DNA from: Neobacillus sp. PS2-9
GTDB lineage: Bacteria; Bacillota; Bacilli; Bacillales; Cytobacillaceae
Direction of reading: 5' to 3'
DNA: 64,000 nucleotides
NCBI RefSeq assembly: GCF_030915525.1
Contig: NZ_CP133269.1
Coordinates: 1,823,001-1,887,000 of the forward strand
Part shown: one piece after another, positions 1 to 10,277 of the stretch
Layout: each line of letters opens with the position of its first letter
Numbering within the stretch: position 1 is the first letter of the stretch
Notes under the pieces: generated by a model
Databases searched by the model: none
The model's input: only the letters and a program-made list of their open reading frames with translations
Told to the model about the DNA's origin: nothing
Program-made: the position numbers and the translations under genes

Positions 1-1
1 C

Positions 2-583
2 GCAGGAAGTTATTTATCAAAATTCATGCACGATGCAGGAGCTATCGTAGTGGGAATTTCTGATGCATATGGTGCCTTGTATGATCCGAATGGTTTGGAT
101 ATAGATTATCTATTAGATAGACGCGATAGTTTTGGTACGGTTACAAAATTATTTAACAATACCATCACCAATAAAGAATTGTTAGAGCTTGAATGTGATA
201 TTCTTGTACCTGCTGCAATTGAAAATCAAATTACTGCAGAAAATGCCCGTAACATTCGTGCAAGCATAGTAGTGGAGGCGGCTAACGGTCCAACCACTTT
301 AGAGGCAACCGAAATCCTAACAGAACGTGGAATTCTACTTGTTCCAGATGTCCTTGCTTCTGCGGGCGGTGTAACAGTATCTTATTTTGAATGGGTTCAA
401 AATAACCAAGGTTACTACTGGTCTGAGGAAGAAGTAGAGGAAAAACTTGAAAAAGTAATGGTTAAATCATTTAAAAGTATTTATGATACAGCTCAAACGC
501 GTCGCATAGATATGCGTCTTGCAGCCTATATGGTTGGGGTTAGAAAAATGGCGGAAGCAAGTCGCTTTAGAGGCTGGATTTAA
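2..583 (+). CDS. gudB: NAD-specific glutamate dehydrogenase, C-terminal part (gene begins before the window)
   Basis: This is the C-terminal half of a glutamate dehydrogenase, which deaminates glutamate to 2-oxoglutarate in the cytoplasm. The reading frame is open from base 2, so the start lies upstream; about 193 codons are visible of a family length near 425. The fragment is the Rossmann-type dinucleotide-binding domain, running from GSYLSKFMHDAGA through VVGISDA to the conserved GGVTVSYFEWVQN segment and the C-terminal helices. The symbol gudB rather than rocG is chosen because ypdA follows, as in B. subtilis. The 9-bp duplication that makes gudB cryptic in some B. subtilis strains would lie outside the window, so activity cannot be judged. 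Confidence 0.9.
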   Translation, partial: AGSYLSKFMHDAGAIVVGISDAYGALYDPNGLDIDYLLDRRDSFGTVTKLFNNTITNKELLELECDILVPAAIENQITAENARNIRASIVVEAANGPTTLEATEILTERGILLVPDVLASAGGVTVSYFEWVQNNQGYYWSEEEVEEKLEKVMVKSFKSIYDTAQTRRIDMRLAAYMVGVRKMAEASRFRGWI

Positions 584-615
584 ATAGAAACCTTTTGTTC
601 TTGAAACACTTTAAA

Positions 616-649
616 AAATCTCCTATCATTATACGGTAGGAGATTTTTT
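616..649 (+). terminator. Rho-independent terminator after gudB
   Basis: The inverted repeat AAATCTCCTA / TAGGAGATTT is followed by a run of T. It lies 33 bases after the gudB stop and separates gudB from ypdA. Confidence 0.85.
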
Positions 650-703
650 ATGTGAAATTACAATCTACTTCATATATTTGAAATTTTAAGGAGATGTACC
701 AAG

Positions 704-1675
704 TTGGAAATTGAAGATGTAATTATAATAGGTGGGGGTCCCTGTGGATTAGCTGCAGCAATTTCATTACAACAAATTGGGAAAAAGCCTTTGATTATTG
801 AAAAGGGAAATCTGGTTAATTCTATATATCATTACCCGACACATCAAACCTTTTTTAGTACAAGTGAAAAATTAGAGATTGGTGAAGTGCCTTTCATAAC
901 AGATAGCTACAAACCCAAAAGGAATCAAGCGCTAGTTTACTATAGAGAAGTCGCCAAACGAAAACAATTACGTATTCATTCATTCGAGACGGTTACTAAA
1001 GTATCCAGCAGCGGAGAAGTATTTCTAGTTGAAACAAATGTGAGGACATATAGTGCTAGGTATGTTGTTGTAGCAACTGGTTACTATGACCATCCGAATT
1101 ATATGAAAGTACCGGGGGAAGACCTGCCAAAGGTTTTTCACTATTTTAAGGAAGCTCATCCCTACTTTGACCAAGATGTTTGTGTTATCGGAGGAAAAAA
1201 CTCTAGTGTGGATGCTGCTATAGAACTTGTTAAGGCAGGTGCAAGGGTGACCGTCCTTTATCGAGGGGAGGACTACTCTCCAAGTATTAAACCATGGATT
1301 CTCCCAGAATTTGATTCATTAGTTAAAAACGGTACAATTGTTATGGAATTTCAGGCTCATGTAAAGGAAATTACAGGGGACCATCTTGTTTATGAAAAGG
1401 ATGGTAAACTACACAAGATTCGAAATGATTTTGTTTTTGCTATGACAGGGTACCATCCAGATCATCAGTTTTTGAAAACAATGGGCATTCAAATTGATGA
1501 GGAAACAGGAAGGCCGCTTTTTAACCCGGACACAATGGAGACAAACATAGAGGGAATTTATATTGCAGGTGTCATTGCCGCAGGAAATAATGCAAATGAA
1601 ATCTTTATTGAAAATGGTAGATTTCATGGTGGGCAAATTGCACAATCAATAGTAGAAAAAGAAGGCAAAGGGTGA
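704..1675 (+). CDS. ypdA: YpdA/Bdr-type bacillithiol-disulfide reductase (NADPH, FAD)
   Basis: A 323-aa flavoprotein of the YpdA family, which in Bacillus and Staphylococcus reduces oxidised bacillithiol (BSSB) with NADPH in the cytoplasm. An N-terminal FAD-binding GGGPCG motif (about residues 10-15) and a second dinucleotide motif IGGKNSS (about 162-168) are visible, with a late ATG-type motif IAGVIAAG near the C terminus. The start is TTG, set by the RBS AAGGAG 11 bases upstream. It lies between gudB and ansA. Genes for bacillithiol synthesis (bshB1, bshA) lie 38 kb downstream in the same window, which supports the role. The specific substrate is inferred from family knowledge. Confidence 0.88.
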   Translation: MEIEDVIIIGGGPCGLAAAISLQQIGKKPLIIEKGNLVNSIYHYPTHQTFFSTSEKLEIGEVPFITDSYKPKRNQALVYYREVAKRKQLRIHSFETVTKVSSSGEVFLVETNVRTYSARYVVVATGYYDHPNYMKVPGEDLPKVFHYFKEAHPYFDQDVCVIGGKNSSVDAAIELVKAGARVTVLYRGEDYSPSIKPWILPEFDSLVKNGTIVMEFQAHVKEITGDHLVYEKDGKLHKIRNDFVFAMTGYHPDHQFLKTMGIQIDEETGRPLFNPDTMETNIEGIYIAGVIAAGNNANEIFIENGRFHGGQIAQSIVEKEGKG

Positions 1676-1681
1676 GTGCAG

Positions 1682-2638
1682 ATGAATAAGGTGGTATTAT
1701 TAACAACTGGTGGGACAATTGCTAGTAAACCGAATAAGGATTCAGGTAAATTAGCTTCAGGTGCTATAACAGGGGAAGAACTGGCATCTATGTGTAATTT
1801 ACCGAATGATATTGAAGTGATAGTCGAATCTGTTTTTCAAAAAGCAAGTATTCATATTACATTTGATGATTTAATAGTCCTAAAGAATAAAATCGAAGAA
1901 TATTTTAAAGATGAAGCTGTTTCAGGAGTGGTCGTAACACACGGTACGGATACAATGGAGGAAACTGCTTATTTTCTTGATTTAACTATTAATGATTCCA
2001 GACCTATTGTTGTTACTGGCTCACAACGTTCTCCCGAAGATCAAGGTAGCGATGTATATATAAATATGCGGCATGCTATTTATTCTGCATGTTCTAGTGA
2101 TTTGACTGACGTGGGAACAGTTGTTGTTTTTAATGAACGAATCTTTGCTGCTAGATATGTGAAAAAGGAACATGCATCAAATATACAAGGGTTTAATGCT
2201 TTTGGTTTTGGATATCTCGGAATTATTGATAATGATAAAGTACAGGTTTTTCAAAAACCAATTAAAAGAGAATATTTTAACATCCAATCATCTATTCCGC
2301 AGGTTGAAATTATTAAATGCTACATTGGTGCTGATGGGAAATTTGTTAAGGCTGCTCGAGAAGCGGGTGTTGCGGGTATTGTACTTGAAGGAGTTGGACG
2401 AGGTCAGGTAGCCCCGTTAATGATGGAAGAAATTGAAAAGTCGATAGCAGCAGGAATAAAATTAGTGGTCACAACTAGTGCGGAAGAAGGAGCAGTTTAT
2501 ACGACCTATGATTACGAAGGAAGTGCCTATGACCTTTATAAAAAAGGGATAATTCTTGGCAGTGACAATGACTCTAAAAAGGCAAGGATTAAATTGGCAG
2601 TCGCCATGGCTAGTGGATTGAAGGATATTCATTTTTGA
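1682..2638 (+). CDS. ansA: L-asparaginase
   Basis: A 318-aa asparaginase that hydrolyses asparagine to aspartate and ammonia. Both catalytic threonine motifs are present: TTGGTIAS near residues 8-15 and THGTDTMEET near 87-96. The interdomain lysine region follows. No signal peptide is seen, so it is probably the cytoplasmic type. An upstream in-frame GTG exists at 1676, but the ribosome site AAAGGGTGAG better fits the ATG at 1682. It starts 7 bases after the ypdA stop and is probably cotranscribed with it. Confidence 0.9.
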   Translation: MNKVVLLTTGGTIASKPNKDSGKLASGAITGEELASMCNLPNDIEVIVESVFQKASIHITFDDLIVLKNKIEEYFKDEAVSGVVVTHGTDTMEETAYFLDLTINDSRPIVVTGSQRSPEDQGSDVYINMRHAIYSACSSDLTDVGTVVVFNERIFAARYVKKEHASNIQGFNAFGFGYLGIIDNDKVQVFQKPIKREYFNIQSSIPQVEIIKCYIGADGKFVKAAREAGVAGIVLEGVGRGQVAPLMMEEIEKSIAAGIKLVVTTSAEEGAVYTTYDYEGSAYDLYKKGIILGSDNDSKKARIKLAVAMASGLKDIHF

Positions 2639-2712
2639 AAAATCAAACTATCATTTTCTTTATAAAGGTTCCATGATACGATAAAGAAAACGGATTTGAA
2701 AAGAGGTTCATC

Positions 2713-3402
2713 ATGCTTGGAATATTATCAGCCGGGATTGCCCCCGGACTGGCCTTACTAAGTTATTTTTATTTAAAAGATGAATACGACTCAGAGCCGA
2801 TTTCCTTTGTTCTTCGGACATTTCTATATGGAGCACTACTTGTGTTTCCAATTATGTTTGTTCAACATGTGCTTGAAACGGAACATTTATTAAAGTCTGA
2901 TTTGATTAATGCGTTTCTTAGCTCCAGTCTTCTCGAGGAATTTTTCAAATGGTTTATTCTTTTTTATGCTGTTTACCAGCACGTTGAGTTTGATGAACCT
3001 TTTGATGGAATTGTATATGGAGTAGCTGTTTCACTTGGATTTGCAACAGTTGAAAATATTTTTTATCTTTTGGCTAACGGAATTGAACATGCAGTCACTC
3101 GTGCACTTTTACCAGTTTCAAGTCATGCCCTTTTTGGGGTTATTATGGGATTTTATATTGGAAAAGCCAAGTTTACTGAGGGGATGAAAGTAAAATGGGT
3201 GATTCTCTCGTTACTATTGCCATTTCTTCTCCACGGATCATATGATTTTATATTAATTTCACAAGAACATTGGTTGTTTATTATTTTTCCGTTCATGATT
3301 TTCCTATGGTGGTTTGGCTTAAGGAAAGTAAAAAAAGCAAAGGTATTGAGTGCGACTCATATGAAAAAACAGTATTCAGTTCAGAAAACCCTTCACTCTT
3401 GA
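2713..3402 (+). CDS. prsW: Intramembrane protease PrsW
   Basis: A 229-aa multi-pass membrane protein of the PrsW family. In B. subtilis PrsW makes the first cut in the anti-sigma factor RsiW in response to antimicrobial peptides and envelope stress. The catalytic EExxxW-type motif EEFFKW lies at residues 75-80, matching the known Glu75/Glu76 pair, and the conserved histidine in LHGSYDF is near residue 174. Several hydrophobic segments alternate with short loops. The partner sigW/rsiW genes are not in the window. The stop codon lies inside the downstream terminator hairpin. Confidence 0.9.
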   Translation: MLGILSAGIAPGLALLSYFYLKDEYDSEPISFVLRTFLYGALLVFPIMFVQHVLETEHLLKSDLINAFLSSSLLEEFFKWFILFYAVYQHVEFDEPFDGIVYGVAVSLGFATVENIFYLLANGIEHAVTRALLPVSSHALFGVIMGFYIGKAKFTEGMKVKWVILSLLLPFLLHGSYDFILISQEHWLFIIFPFMIFLWWFGLRKVKKAKVLSATHMKKQYSVQKTLHS

Positions 3403-3414
3403 GGGGTTTTTTTA
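3387..3414 (+). terminator. Rho-independent terminator after prsW
   Basis: An AAAACCCTTC / GAGGGGTTTT stem (one wobble) with a T-run overlaps the prsW stop codon. Confidence 0.75.
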
Positions 3415-3501
3415 ATTATTTGTTTAAAATGGAATAAAAACACCGAGATAACAAAAAATAGGGTTACTGTTAAAAAGATTCATTATGGGGGTTATTATTC
3501 C

Positions 3502-4383
3502 ATGTTAAAGAAAAAAATCCTAATCAAATGCTTCTTAGTTATCTTTTTCTTTACTATGCCATTTTCTTTTATGGTAAATCATGAGGCCCATGCTTTTTCC
3601 GGCCAAGTCATTCAAAAAGGAGCAGTAGGAGATGATGTCATTGAGTTGCAGTCCAGGCTTCAGTATATTGGCTACTATAATGGGAAAATCGATGGAGTAT
3701 TTGGATGGAGTACATATTGGGCTTTAAGAAACTTTCAATATGAATTTGGATTACCAATTGATGGATTGGCAGGGACAGGAACAAAGGCTAAACTTGCCAA
3801 AGCTAGTAAATATAATGAACAGTTTGTGAAGAAACAAATCAACACAGGTAAAAAGTTTACCCATTATGGCGGGGTTAATCAAAGTAAGCAAACAGCACCT
3901 AGTCCAAAAGCGCCAGCCAAAAAGGCGCCTGCAAATAATGGAACAACCAAGTCTCCTGCACCTAAGGCAACAGCACCAAAAGCAGCGGCTTCTAAAAAAC
4001 CAACCGCAGCAAACACGCCAAATGGGTTTTCACAAAATGATATCCGTTTAATAGCCAATGCTGTTCATGGGGAATCACGTGGAGAACCATATATTGGTCA
4101 AGTGGCAGTAGCGGCTGTTATCCTAAACAGGGTTAATAGTTCAACATTTCCTAACACTGTTTCTGGAGTGATATTTGAGCCAGGAGCATTCACTGCGGTG
4201 GCTGATGGGCAAATTTGGTTAACCCCAAATGAGAGTTCAAAGAAAGCGGTTATGGATGCGATAAATGGCTGGGATCCAACAGGTGAAGCATTGTATTATT
4301 TTAACCCAGACACGGCCACTAGTGGTTGGATTTGGGGTAGACCTCAAATTAAACGAATCGGGAAACATATTTTTTGTAAGTAG
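3502..4383 (+). CDS. sleB: Spore cortex-lytic enzyme SleB
   Basis: A 293-aa lytic enzyme that degrades spore cortex peptidoglycan during germination. A signal peptide ends at the AHA site near residue 31. A peptidoglycan-binding domain follows (about 36-95), with the GDDVIELQSRLQ repeat. A low-complexity Ala/Lys/Pro linker (about 130-172) leads to the catalytic domain with HGESRGE, whose first Glu is the expected catalytic acid. The linker is longer and more repetitive than the functional domains and may vary among strains. It sits directly upstream of ypeB, as in all Bacillus. Upstream bases 3432-3460 (GAATA...AAAAATA) are only a weak sigma-G match. Confidence 0.93.
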   Translation: MLKKKILIKCFLVIFFFTMPFSFMVNHEAHAFSGQVIQKGAVGDDVIELQSRLQYIGYYNGKIDGVFGWSTYWALRNFQYEFGLPIDGLAGTGTKAKLAKASKYNEQFVKKQINTGKKFTHYGGVNQSKQTAPSPKAPAKKAPANNGTTKSPAPKATAPKAAASKKPTAANTPNGFSQNDIRLIANAVHGESRGEPYIGQVAVAAVILNRVNSSTFPNTVSGVIFEPGAFTAVADGQIWLTPNESSKKAVMDAINGWDPTGEALYYFNPDTATSGWIWGRPQIKRIGKHIFCK

Positions 4384-4397
4384 AGAGGTGAATAGAA

Positions 4398-5747
4398 TTG
4401 ATTAGAGGAATATTAATAGGAATACTCGTCGTAGGCGTTGCAGGAACAGCATATTGGGGGTATCAAGAGCACCAGGAGAAAAATGCTATTCTTTTAAATG
4501 CGGAAAATAGCTATCAACGAGCATTCCATGACCTTACCTATCAAGTTGATTTATTGCATGATAAAATCGGAACGACTTTGGCAATGAACTCTAGAAAATC
4601 ACTTTCCCCATCATTAGCCGATGTATGGCGGATTACTTCACAAGCACATAGTGATGTTGGGCAACTTCCATTAACCTTACTCCCGTTTAATAAAACAGAG
4701 GAGTTCTTGGCGAAAATTGGTGACTTTAGTTATCGGACAGCTGTCAGAGATTTAGATAAAGAACCGTTATCAAAAAGTGAATATGCATCCTTACAAAAAT
4801 TATATAAGCAATCAGGTGATATTCAGAATGAGCTAAGAAATGTTCAGCATATGGTTTTAAAAAACAATCTTCGTTGGATGGATGTTGAGTTGGCACTTGC
4901 TTCTGGTAAAGAACAGACCGATAATACGATTATTGATGGCTTTAAAGCAGTTGAAAAAACTGTTTCAGGCTATGATGAATCTGACCTAGGTCCTTCTTTT
5001 GCTAATATGCAATTAAAGGATGAAAACTTTAAGAAGATTAAAGGAAAAACTATTTCACGTGACGAGGCAGTTAAAATTGCGAAAAAATATATGAATTTCG
5101 ATGGAAATGCAAAGGTCAAAGTAACGGAAAACGGTAAGGGTTCAAATTACGGTTTTTACAGTGTTTCTATTAAAAATAAACAAACAGGCCAAGAAGCGAG
5201 TATGGATATAACGAAAAAGGCTGGACACCCAATTTGGTTTATTAATAATCGAGATATAAAAAAACAGATCATAAGTCTAAATGAGGCTGATAACAAAGCT
5301 GCAGCCTTTTTAAAGGAAACAGGTTTTAAAGATTTGGAAGTGTTTGAAAGTACTCAATATGATAATATCGGCGTATTTAACTTTGTTACGAATGTTAATG
5401 GAGTGAGGATTTATCCTGAGGCAGTAAAGGTAAAAGTTGCTTTAGATAATGGTGATATTATTGGCGTATCCGCAGATGAATATTTAAAGTCCTTCCAAAC
5501 TAGGGAAATAGGGAAACCATCAATTACTGTAGAGCAGGCGCGGAGTAAGGTCAATCCTAACTTTAAGGTCATGGAGGACAGGCAAGCAATCATTGTTAAT
5601 GACCTGAATAAAGAAGTGTTGTGCTACGAGTTCCTGGGGACAATCGGAAACGATACGTATCGGATATTTATCAATGCAGTAAGTGGGATGGAAGAAGAAG
5701 TCGAAAAGCTTAATAACGCAGAGGCTATTTACGAAGACGTACTATGA
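4398..5747 (+). CDS. ypeB: Germination protein YpeB
   Basis: A 449-aa spore protein that stabilises SleB and is stabilised by it. An N-terminal hydrophobic segment (residues 2-20) anchors or exports it. The C-terminal half contains PepSY-type repeats, for example around residues 220-290 and 290-360. The start is TTG, preceded by AGAGAGGTG at a good distance. It lies 14 bases after sleB, so the two are almost certainly cotranscribed. Confidence 0.93.
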   Translation: MIRGILIGILVVGVAGTAYWGYQEHQEKNAILLNAENSYQRAFHDLTYQVDLLHDKIGTTLAMNSRKSLSPSLADVWRITSQAHSDVGQLPLTLLPFNKTEEFLAKIGDFSYRTAVRDLDKEPLSKSEYASLQKLYKQSGDIQNELRNVQHMVLKNNLRWMDVELALASGKEQTDNTIIDGFKAVEKTVSGYDESDLGPSFANMQLKDENFKKIKGKTISRDEAVKIAKKYMNFDGNAKVKVTENGKGSNYGFYSVSIKNKQTGQEASMDITKKAGHPIWFINNRDIKKQIISLNEADNKAAAFLKETGFKDLEVFESTQYDNIGVFNFVTNVNGVRIYPEAVKVKVALDNGDIIGVSADEYLKSFQTREIGKPSITVEQARSKVNPNFKVMEDRQAIIVNDLNKEVLCYEFLGTIGNDTYRIFINAVSGMEEEVEKLNNAEAIYEDVL

Positions 5748-5771
5748 GGAAAAGCTTTGCTTTTCCTCCTT
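5746..5771 (+). terminator. Terminator overlapping the ypeB stop
   Basis: A GAGGAAAAGC / GCTTTTCCTC hairpin with a short T-run starts within the ypeB stop codon. Confidence 0.65.
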
Positions 5772-5839
5772 TTCAATTTAGGAATAAAATGAAACAATCA
5801 CTCCCATACTATCACTATATGGATTCTGGAGTGGTAGGT

Positions 5840-6019
5840 ATGAAAAAAGTTGAGCAAATATTAATGAAAGTGGTTATCATTCAGTTTATTTTTCTGTTTT
5901 TATCACAACTAATCTTTCATCAAATGGATGTATTTCCTCAAATTAAGCAATTAACTAAATATGAAGGTGTAAATGAAAATACATTCACAGAGATCCTCCA
6001 AACCTTCCAAGGAAAGTAA
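5840..6019 (+). CDS. ypfB: YpfB family small membrane protein (DUF5359)
   Basis: A 59-aa protein with one N-terminal membrane helix (about residues 8-26) and the C-terminal pattern KYEGVNENTFTEI typical of YpfB. A longer frame opens at 5744, but GGAGTGGTAGGT just before the ATG at 5840 and the family length favour the short form. Function is unknown. In B. subtilis the c-di-GMP receptor gene ypfA lies between ypeB and ypfB; it is absent here. Confidence 0.75.
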   Translation: MKKVEQILMKVVIIQFIFLFLSQLIFHQMDVFPQIKQLTKYEGVNENTFTEILQTFQGK

Positions 6020-6020
6020 G

Positions 6021-6046
6021 AAAGCAGGCCACCCTGCTTTTTTTAT
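6021..6046 (+). terminator. Rho-independent terminator after ypfB
   Basis: An AAGCAGG / CCTGCTT hairpin is followed by TTTTTTTATTT. The end of this T-tract (TTTTATTT) is the target duplicated by repeat copy R1. Confidence 0.85.
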
Positions 6047-6048
6047 TT

Positions 6049-6291
6049 GGTTGTGTTAAAGAACATTTTTGATTTTTTTACCCTGTTGATTGGAGCGGAA
6101 GGCACGAAGATCCTCGAAAATGCTATCGCATTTCCTTCGTGCGGTGTAGATTCAATGAAGCTAATTCAATGTCCTGTGGGAGTATGGTTCAGGGGAGACC
6201 CCGCAGGGGCATGCGCCGAGGAGGCTCGCCGAAACACCCACGGAAAGCGAAGTGCCTGGAGCGGAAATCAACAGACAAGTTTAACAAAGCC
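6049..6291 (+). mobile_element. MITE-like element copy R1 (long form)
   Basis: First of seven dispersed copies. Ends are GGTTGTGTTAAAG and TTTAACAAAGCC, flanked by the 8-bp direct repeat TTTTATTT (6041-6048 and 6292-6299). It carries the core with GGGGAGACCCC and the GGCGC-type hairpins. Unlike the other copies it has about 60 extra bases (6111-6170), whose first part closes a long hairpin GCACGAAG (6102-6109) / CTTCGTGC (6135-6142). Spurious open frames run through it. The 130 bases between the element and cmk hold an extended -10 (TGGTAAAAT, 6367-6375) and the cmk RBS. Confidence 0.85.
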
Positions 6292-6422
6292 TTTTATTTA
6301 TATAAGATTCTATATTAAATAATTCATTTTTAAAATGTTAAAAAAAAGAGGCATTTCTTCATCTTGTGGTAAAATAAATAGAAGAGAAATAAGACGATCA
6401 TGATGGCCATATAGGAGGATTT

Positions 6423-7097
6423 ATGGAAAAGAAACTATCTATTGCAATTGACGGCCCTGCTGCAGCCGGAAAAAGTACCGTAGCAAAAATTGTAGCCGAA
6501 AAACTATCTTACATTTATATTGATACTGGGGCAATGTACCGCTCATTAACATATAAAGCTATTGTGAACCATGTTAATTTAGAAGATGAGGCTTCTTTAT
6601 TGGACACGCTTTTATCAACTACAATTGATTTACAGCCCTCAGAAAAAGGGCAAATAGTGTATTTAGACAATAAGGATGTAACAGACGAAATTCGGTCTGC
6701 AGAAGTAACTAACTCTGTATCTTATGTTGCAAAGCATGAGCAAGTTCGCAAAGAAATGGTTAGAAGGCAGCAAGCATTTGCTGTCGGTGGTGGAGTAGTA
6801 ATGGATGGACGGGATATTGGTACTCACGTACTACCCAATGCTGAAGTGAAAGTATTCCTCCTTGCAAGTGTAGAGGAAAGAGCAGTCCGTCGTCATAATG
6901 AAAACATGCAAAAGGGATACCCATCAGACTTAGAACAATTGAAGGTAGAAATTGCACGAAGAGATAAGATTGATTCAGAGAGAGAAGTAGCACCTTTGAA
7001 AAAAGCGGATGATGCAATTGAAATGGATACAACTTCTTTGACCATTCCAGATGTGGTTGAAAAAATAATGGCTCTGGTGCTCGAAAGGATTGGATAA
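6423..7097 (+). CDS. cmk: Cytidylate kinase
   Basis: A 224-aa kinase that phosphorylates CMP and dCMP with ATP. The P-loop GPAAAGKST is at residues 11-19, followed by [11 protein letters not shown] and the nucleotide-monophosphate motif [12 protein letters not shown] near 124-135. Length equals that of B. subtilis Cmk. The ATG is preceded by AGGAGG. It stands downstream of repeat R1 and is followed 2 bases later by plsC. Confidence 0.96.
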   Translation: MEKKLSIAIDGPAAAGKSTVAKIVAEKLSYIYIDTGAMYRSLTYKAIVNHVNLEDEASLLDTLLSTTIDLQPSEKGQIVYLDNKDVTDEIRSAEVTNSVSYVAKHEQVRKEMVRRQQAFAVGGGVVMDGRDIGTHVLPNAEVKVFLLASVEERAVRRHNENMQKGYPSDLEQLKVEIARRDKIDSEREVAPLKKADDAIEMDTTSLTIPDVVEKIMALVLERIG

Positions 7098-7099
7098 GT

Positions 7100-7681
7100 G
7101 TGACGTTTTATGATTTTGCAAAGTCGGTAGTTTCTGGGGTTTTTAAACCTTGGTACAGAATTGAAGCTATTGGGGTAGAGAACTTTCCTAAAGAAGGCGG
7201 AGTTCTACTTTGCTCTAACCATATTCATAATTTTGACCCTATAGTCGTAGGCATTATGGCACCACGTCCTGTTCACTATATGGCGAAAGAAGAGATTTTT
7301 CGTGTTCCTGTATTAGGGGACGTTGTAAGAAAATGTAATGCCTTCCCTGTAAAAAGAGGTTTTGGGGATCGTGAGGCATTAAGGTCAGGGTTAAAGGTCT
7401 TAAAGGAAGGGAATGTCTTCGGTCTTTTTCCTGAGGGAACAAGAAGTAAGACAGGAGAATTAGGAAAAGGACTTTCAGGAGCAGGTTTTTTCGCTTTAAG
7501 GTCTGAAGCTTTTGTGTTACCATGTGCAGTAATTGGCCCATATAAAAGTTTCAGTAAACTGAAGGTGGTATATGGGAAACCAATTGATATGAGTGAAATG
7601 AGAGCGGCAAAAGCTTCAGCAGATGAAGTCACTGAATTAATTATGTCAGAAATTCAAAAACTAAAAAATGCGCATCAATAG
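7100..7681 (+). CDS. plsC: 1-acyl-sn-glycerol-3-phosphate acyltransferase
   Basis: A 193-aa lysophosphatidic acid acyltransferase making phosphatidic acid at the membrane. The catalytic NHxxxxD motif appears as NHIHNFD (about residues 40-46), and the glycerophosphate-binding FPEGTRS block is near 111-117. The start is GTG two bases after the cmk stop, so the genes are translationally close. In B. subtilis plsC lies elsewhere; a position between cmk and the S1 gene occurs in other Bacillaceae. Confidence 0.92.
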   Translation: MTFYDFAKSVVSGVFKPWYRIEAIGVENFPKEGGVLLCSNHIHNFDPIVVGIMAPRPVHYMAKEEIFRVPVLGDVVRKCNAFPVKRGFGDREALRSGLKVLKEGNVFGLFPEGTRSKTGELGKGLSGAGFFALRSEAFVLPCAVIGPYKSFSKLKVVYGKPIDMSEMRAAKASADEVTELIMSEIQKLKNAHQ

Positions 7682-7754
7682 CTTCTGCTTGACAAAATAG
7701 TCTATTTGTAAGAAGTTATTAAAAAGGGATTTTTTTTGAAAATTCTTTTCTTTT

Positions 7755-7936
7755 GACTGTGTTAAAGAATAGTGTTGATTTTTACACCCTGTTAATTGGA
7801 GCGGAAGGCACGAAGACTCCTGTGGGAGTATGGTTCAGGGGAGACCCCGCAGGCGAAAGCGCCGAGGAGGCTCGCCGAAACACCCACGAACCGCTCGTGC
7901 CTGGAGCGGAAATCAACAGGCAAATTGAACAGAGCT
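7755..7936 (+). mobile_element. MITE-like element copy R2
   Basis: Ends are GACTGTGTTAAAG and TTGAACAGAGCT, flanked by TTTCTTTT direct repeats (7747-7754 and 7937-7944; the match extends to 10 bp with slight shift). The internal hairpin reads GGCGAAAGCGCC, with a GAAA loop in place of the self-complementary centre of other copies. Its outer arm GGCACGA pairs with TCGTGCC over 7 bp. The rest of the 350-base gap holds nothing recognisable besides the RBS of the next gene. Confidence 0.88.
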
Positions 7937-8033
7937 TTTCTTTTAAGTATGTTTTATATGTGGTGTTTACTGCGTGGTATTCACCAGATCATATATAGAC
8001 TTTTTCAGTAAAAGGATTAAGGAGGAATACATA

Positions 8034-9173
8034 ATGACTGAAGAACTAAATCAAGTAGAAGTGAAGAGCTTTGAAGTGGGTGACAAAGTAACAGGACAAG
8101 TTACTAAAGTCGAGGAAAAGCAAGTGTTAGTGGCTATTCAAGGCAGTAAACTTGATGGGATTATTCCAATTAGTGAGCTTTCAAGTCTGCATATTGAAAA
8201 AGCAACTGATGCTGTGTCAGAAGGTCAAGATTTAGAATTAGAAGTCTTAAAGGTTGAAGAAGAAGCACTAATCCTTTCAAAAAGAAAAGTAGATGCTGAA
8301 AAGGCATGGGAAAACTTAGAAAAACAATTCCAAAGTGGCGAAGTATTTGAAACTGAAGTGAAGGATGTTGTAAAGGGTGGCCTTGTAGTTGACCTAGGCG
8401 TCCGTGGTTTTGTACCTGCCTCACTAGTGGAAGCACACTTTGTAGAGGATTTCAGCGATTATAAAGGACGTACACTTACTTTTAAAATTGTTGAACTCGA
8501 TAAGGAAAAAAATCGTTTAATCCTCTCACACCGAGCTGTTGTAGAAGAAGAAAAAGGAAAACAAAAGCAAGATCGTATTGGAGCATTGCAAGTTGGCCAA
8601 GTAATCGAAGGTACGGTTCAAAGGATTACTGATTTCGGTGCTTTCGTCGATATTGGTGGTATTGATGGTCTTGTTCATATCTCCCAATTATCTTACGAAC
8701 ATGTTGATAAACCTACAGACGTTGTCCATGAGGGGCAAAAAGTTCAAGTGAAAGTGTTAAGTATTGATAGAGATAATGAAAGAATTTCCTTATCAATAAA
8801 AGAGACTTTACCTGGACCATGGTCAAACATTTCCGAAAAAGCACCAAAAGGAAGTATTTTAGATGGTGTAGTAAAAAGATTAGTATCTTATGGTGCTTTT
8901 GTAGAGGTGTTCCCTGGTGTAGAAGGACTTGTTCACATTTCTCAAATTGCACATAAGCATATTGGTACACCACACGAGGTACTAAAAGAAGGGCAAGAAG
9001 TAAAAGTAAAAGTGCTTGATGCAAATGAACAGGATCAAAGATTATCACTTAGTATTAAAGAACTGCTCGAGAAAGAGTTTGAAGAAAACTTTGATTATGA
9101 GCTTCCAGAAGAGTCAAAAGGCTTCCAATTAGGTGAAATGATTGGCGATAAATTAAAGAATCTAGGAAAATAA
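8034..9173 (+). CDS. ypfD: S1 RNA-binding protein, 30S ribosomal protein S1 homologue (YpfD)
   Basis: A 379-aa protein built of four S1 (OB-fold) RNA-binding domains, at about residues 15-85, 100-170, 185-255 and 270-345. The third and fourth carry the hallmark G.V..I.DFGAFVDIGG and GLVHISQ segments. Gram-positive S1 homologues of this length lack the ribosome-anchoring N-terminal domains of E. coli S1 and are dispensable in B. subtilis. An open frame starts 60 bases earlier, but AAGGAGGAATACATA before the ATG at 8034 fixes the start. Confidence 0.93.
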   Translation: MTEELNQVEVKSFEVGDKVTGQVTKVEEKQVLVAIQGSKLDGIIPISELSSLHIEKATDAVSEGQDLELEVLKVEEEALILSKRKVDAEKAWENLEKQFQSGEVFETEVKDVVKGGLVVDLGVRGFVPASLVEAHFVEDFSDYKGRTLTFKIVELDKEKNRLILSHRAVVEEEKGKQKQDRIGALQVGQVIEGTVQRITDFGAFVDIGGIDGLVHISQLSYEHVDKPTDVVHEGQKVQVKVLSIDRDNERISLSIKETLPGPWSNISEKAPKGSILDGVVKRLVSYGAFVEVFPGVEGLVHISQIAHKHIGTPHEVLKEGQEVKVKVLDANEQDQRLSLSIKELLEKEFEENFDYELPEESKGFQLGEMIGDKLKNLGK

Positions 9174-9185
9174 TGGTGATATTAA

Positions 9186-10238
<1,053 letters not shown>

Positions 10239-10239
10239 T

Positions 10240-10267
10240 AAAGCTCTCGCATCTGCGAGAGCTTTTA
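10240..10267. terminator. Bidirectional terminator between fni and ypzI
   Basis: The near-perfect repeat AAAGCTCTCGCA / TGCGAGAGCTTTT separates two convergent genes and has A/T runs on both sides. Confidence 0.9.
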
Positions 10268-10277
10268 CTTTTTCTGT

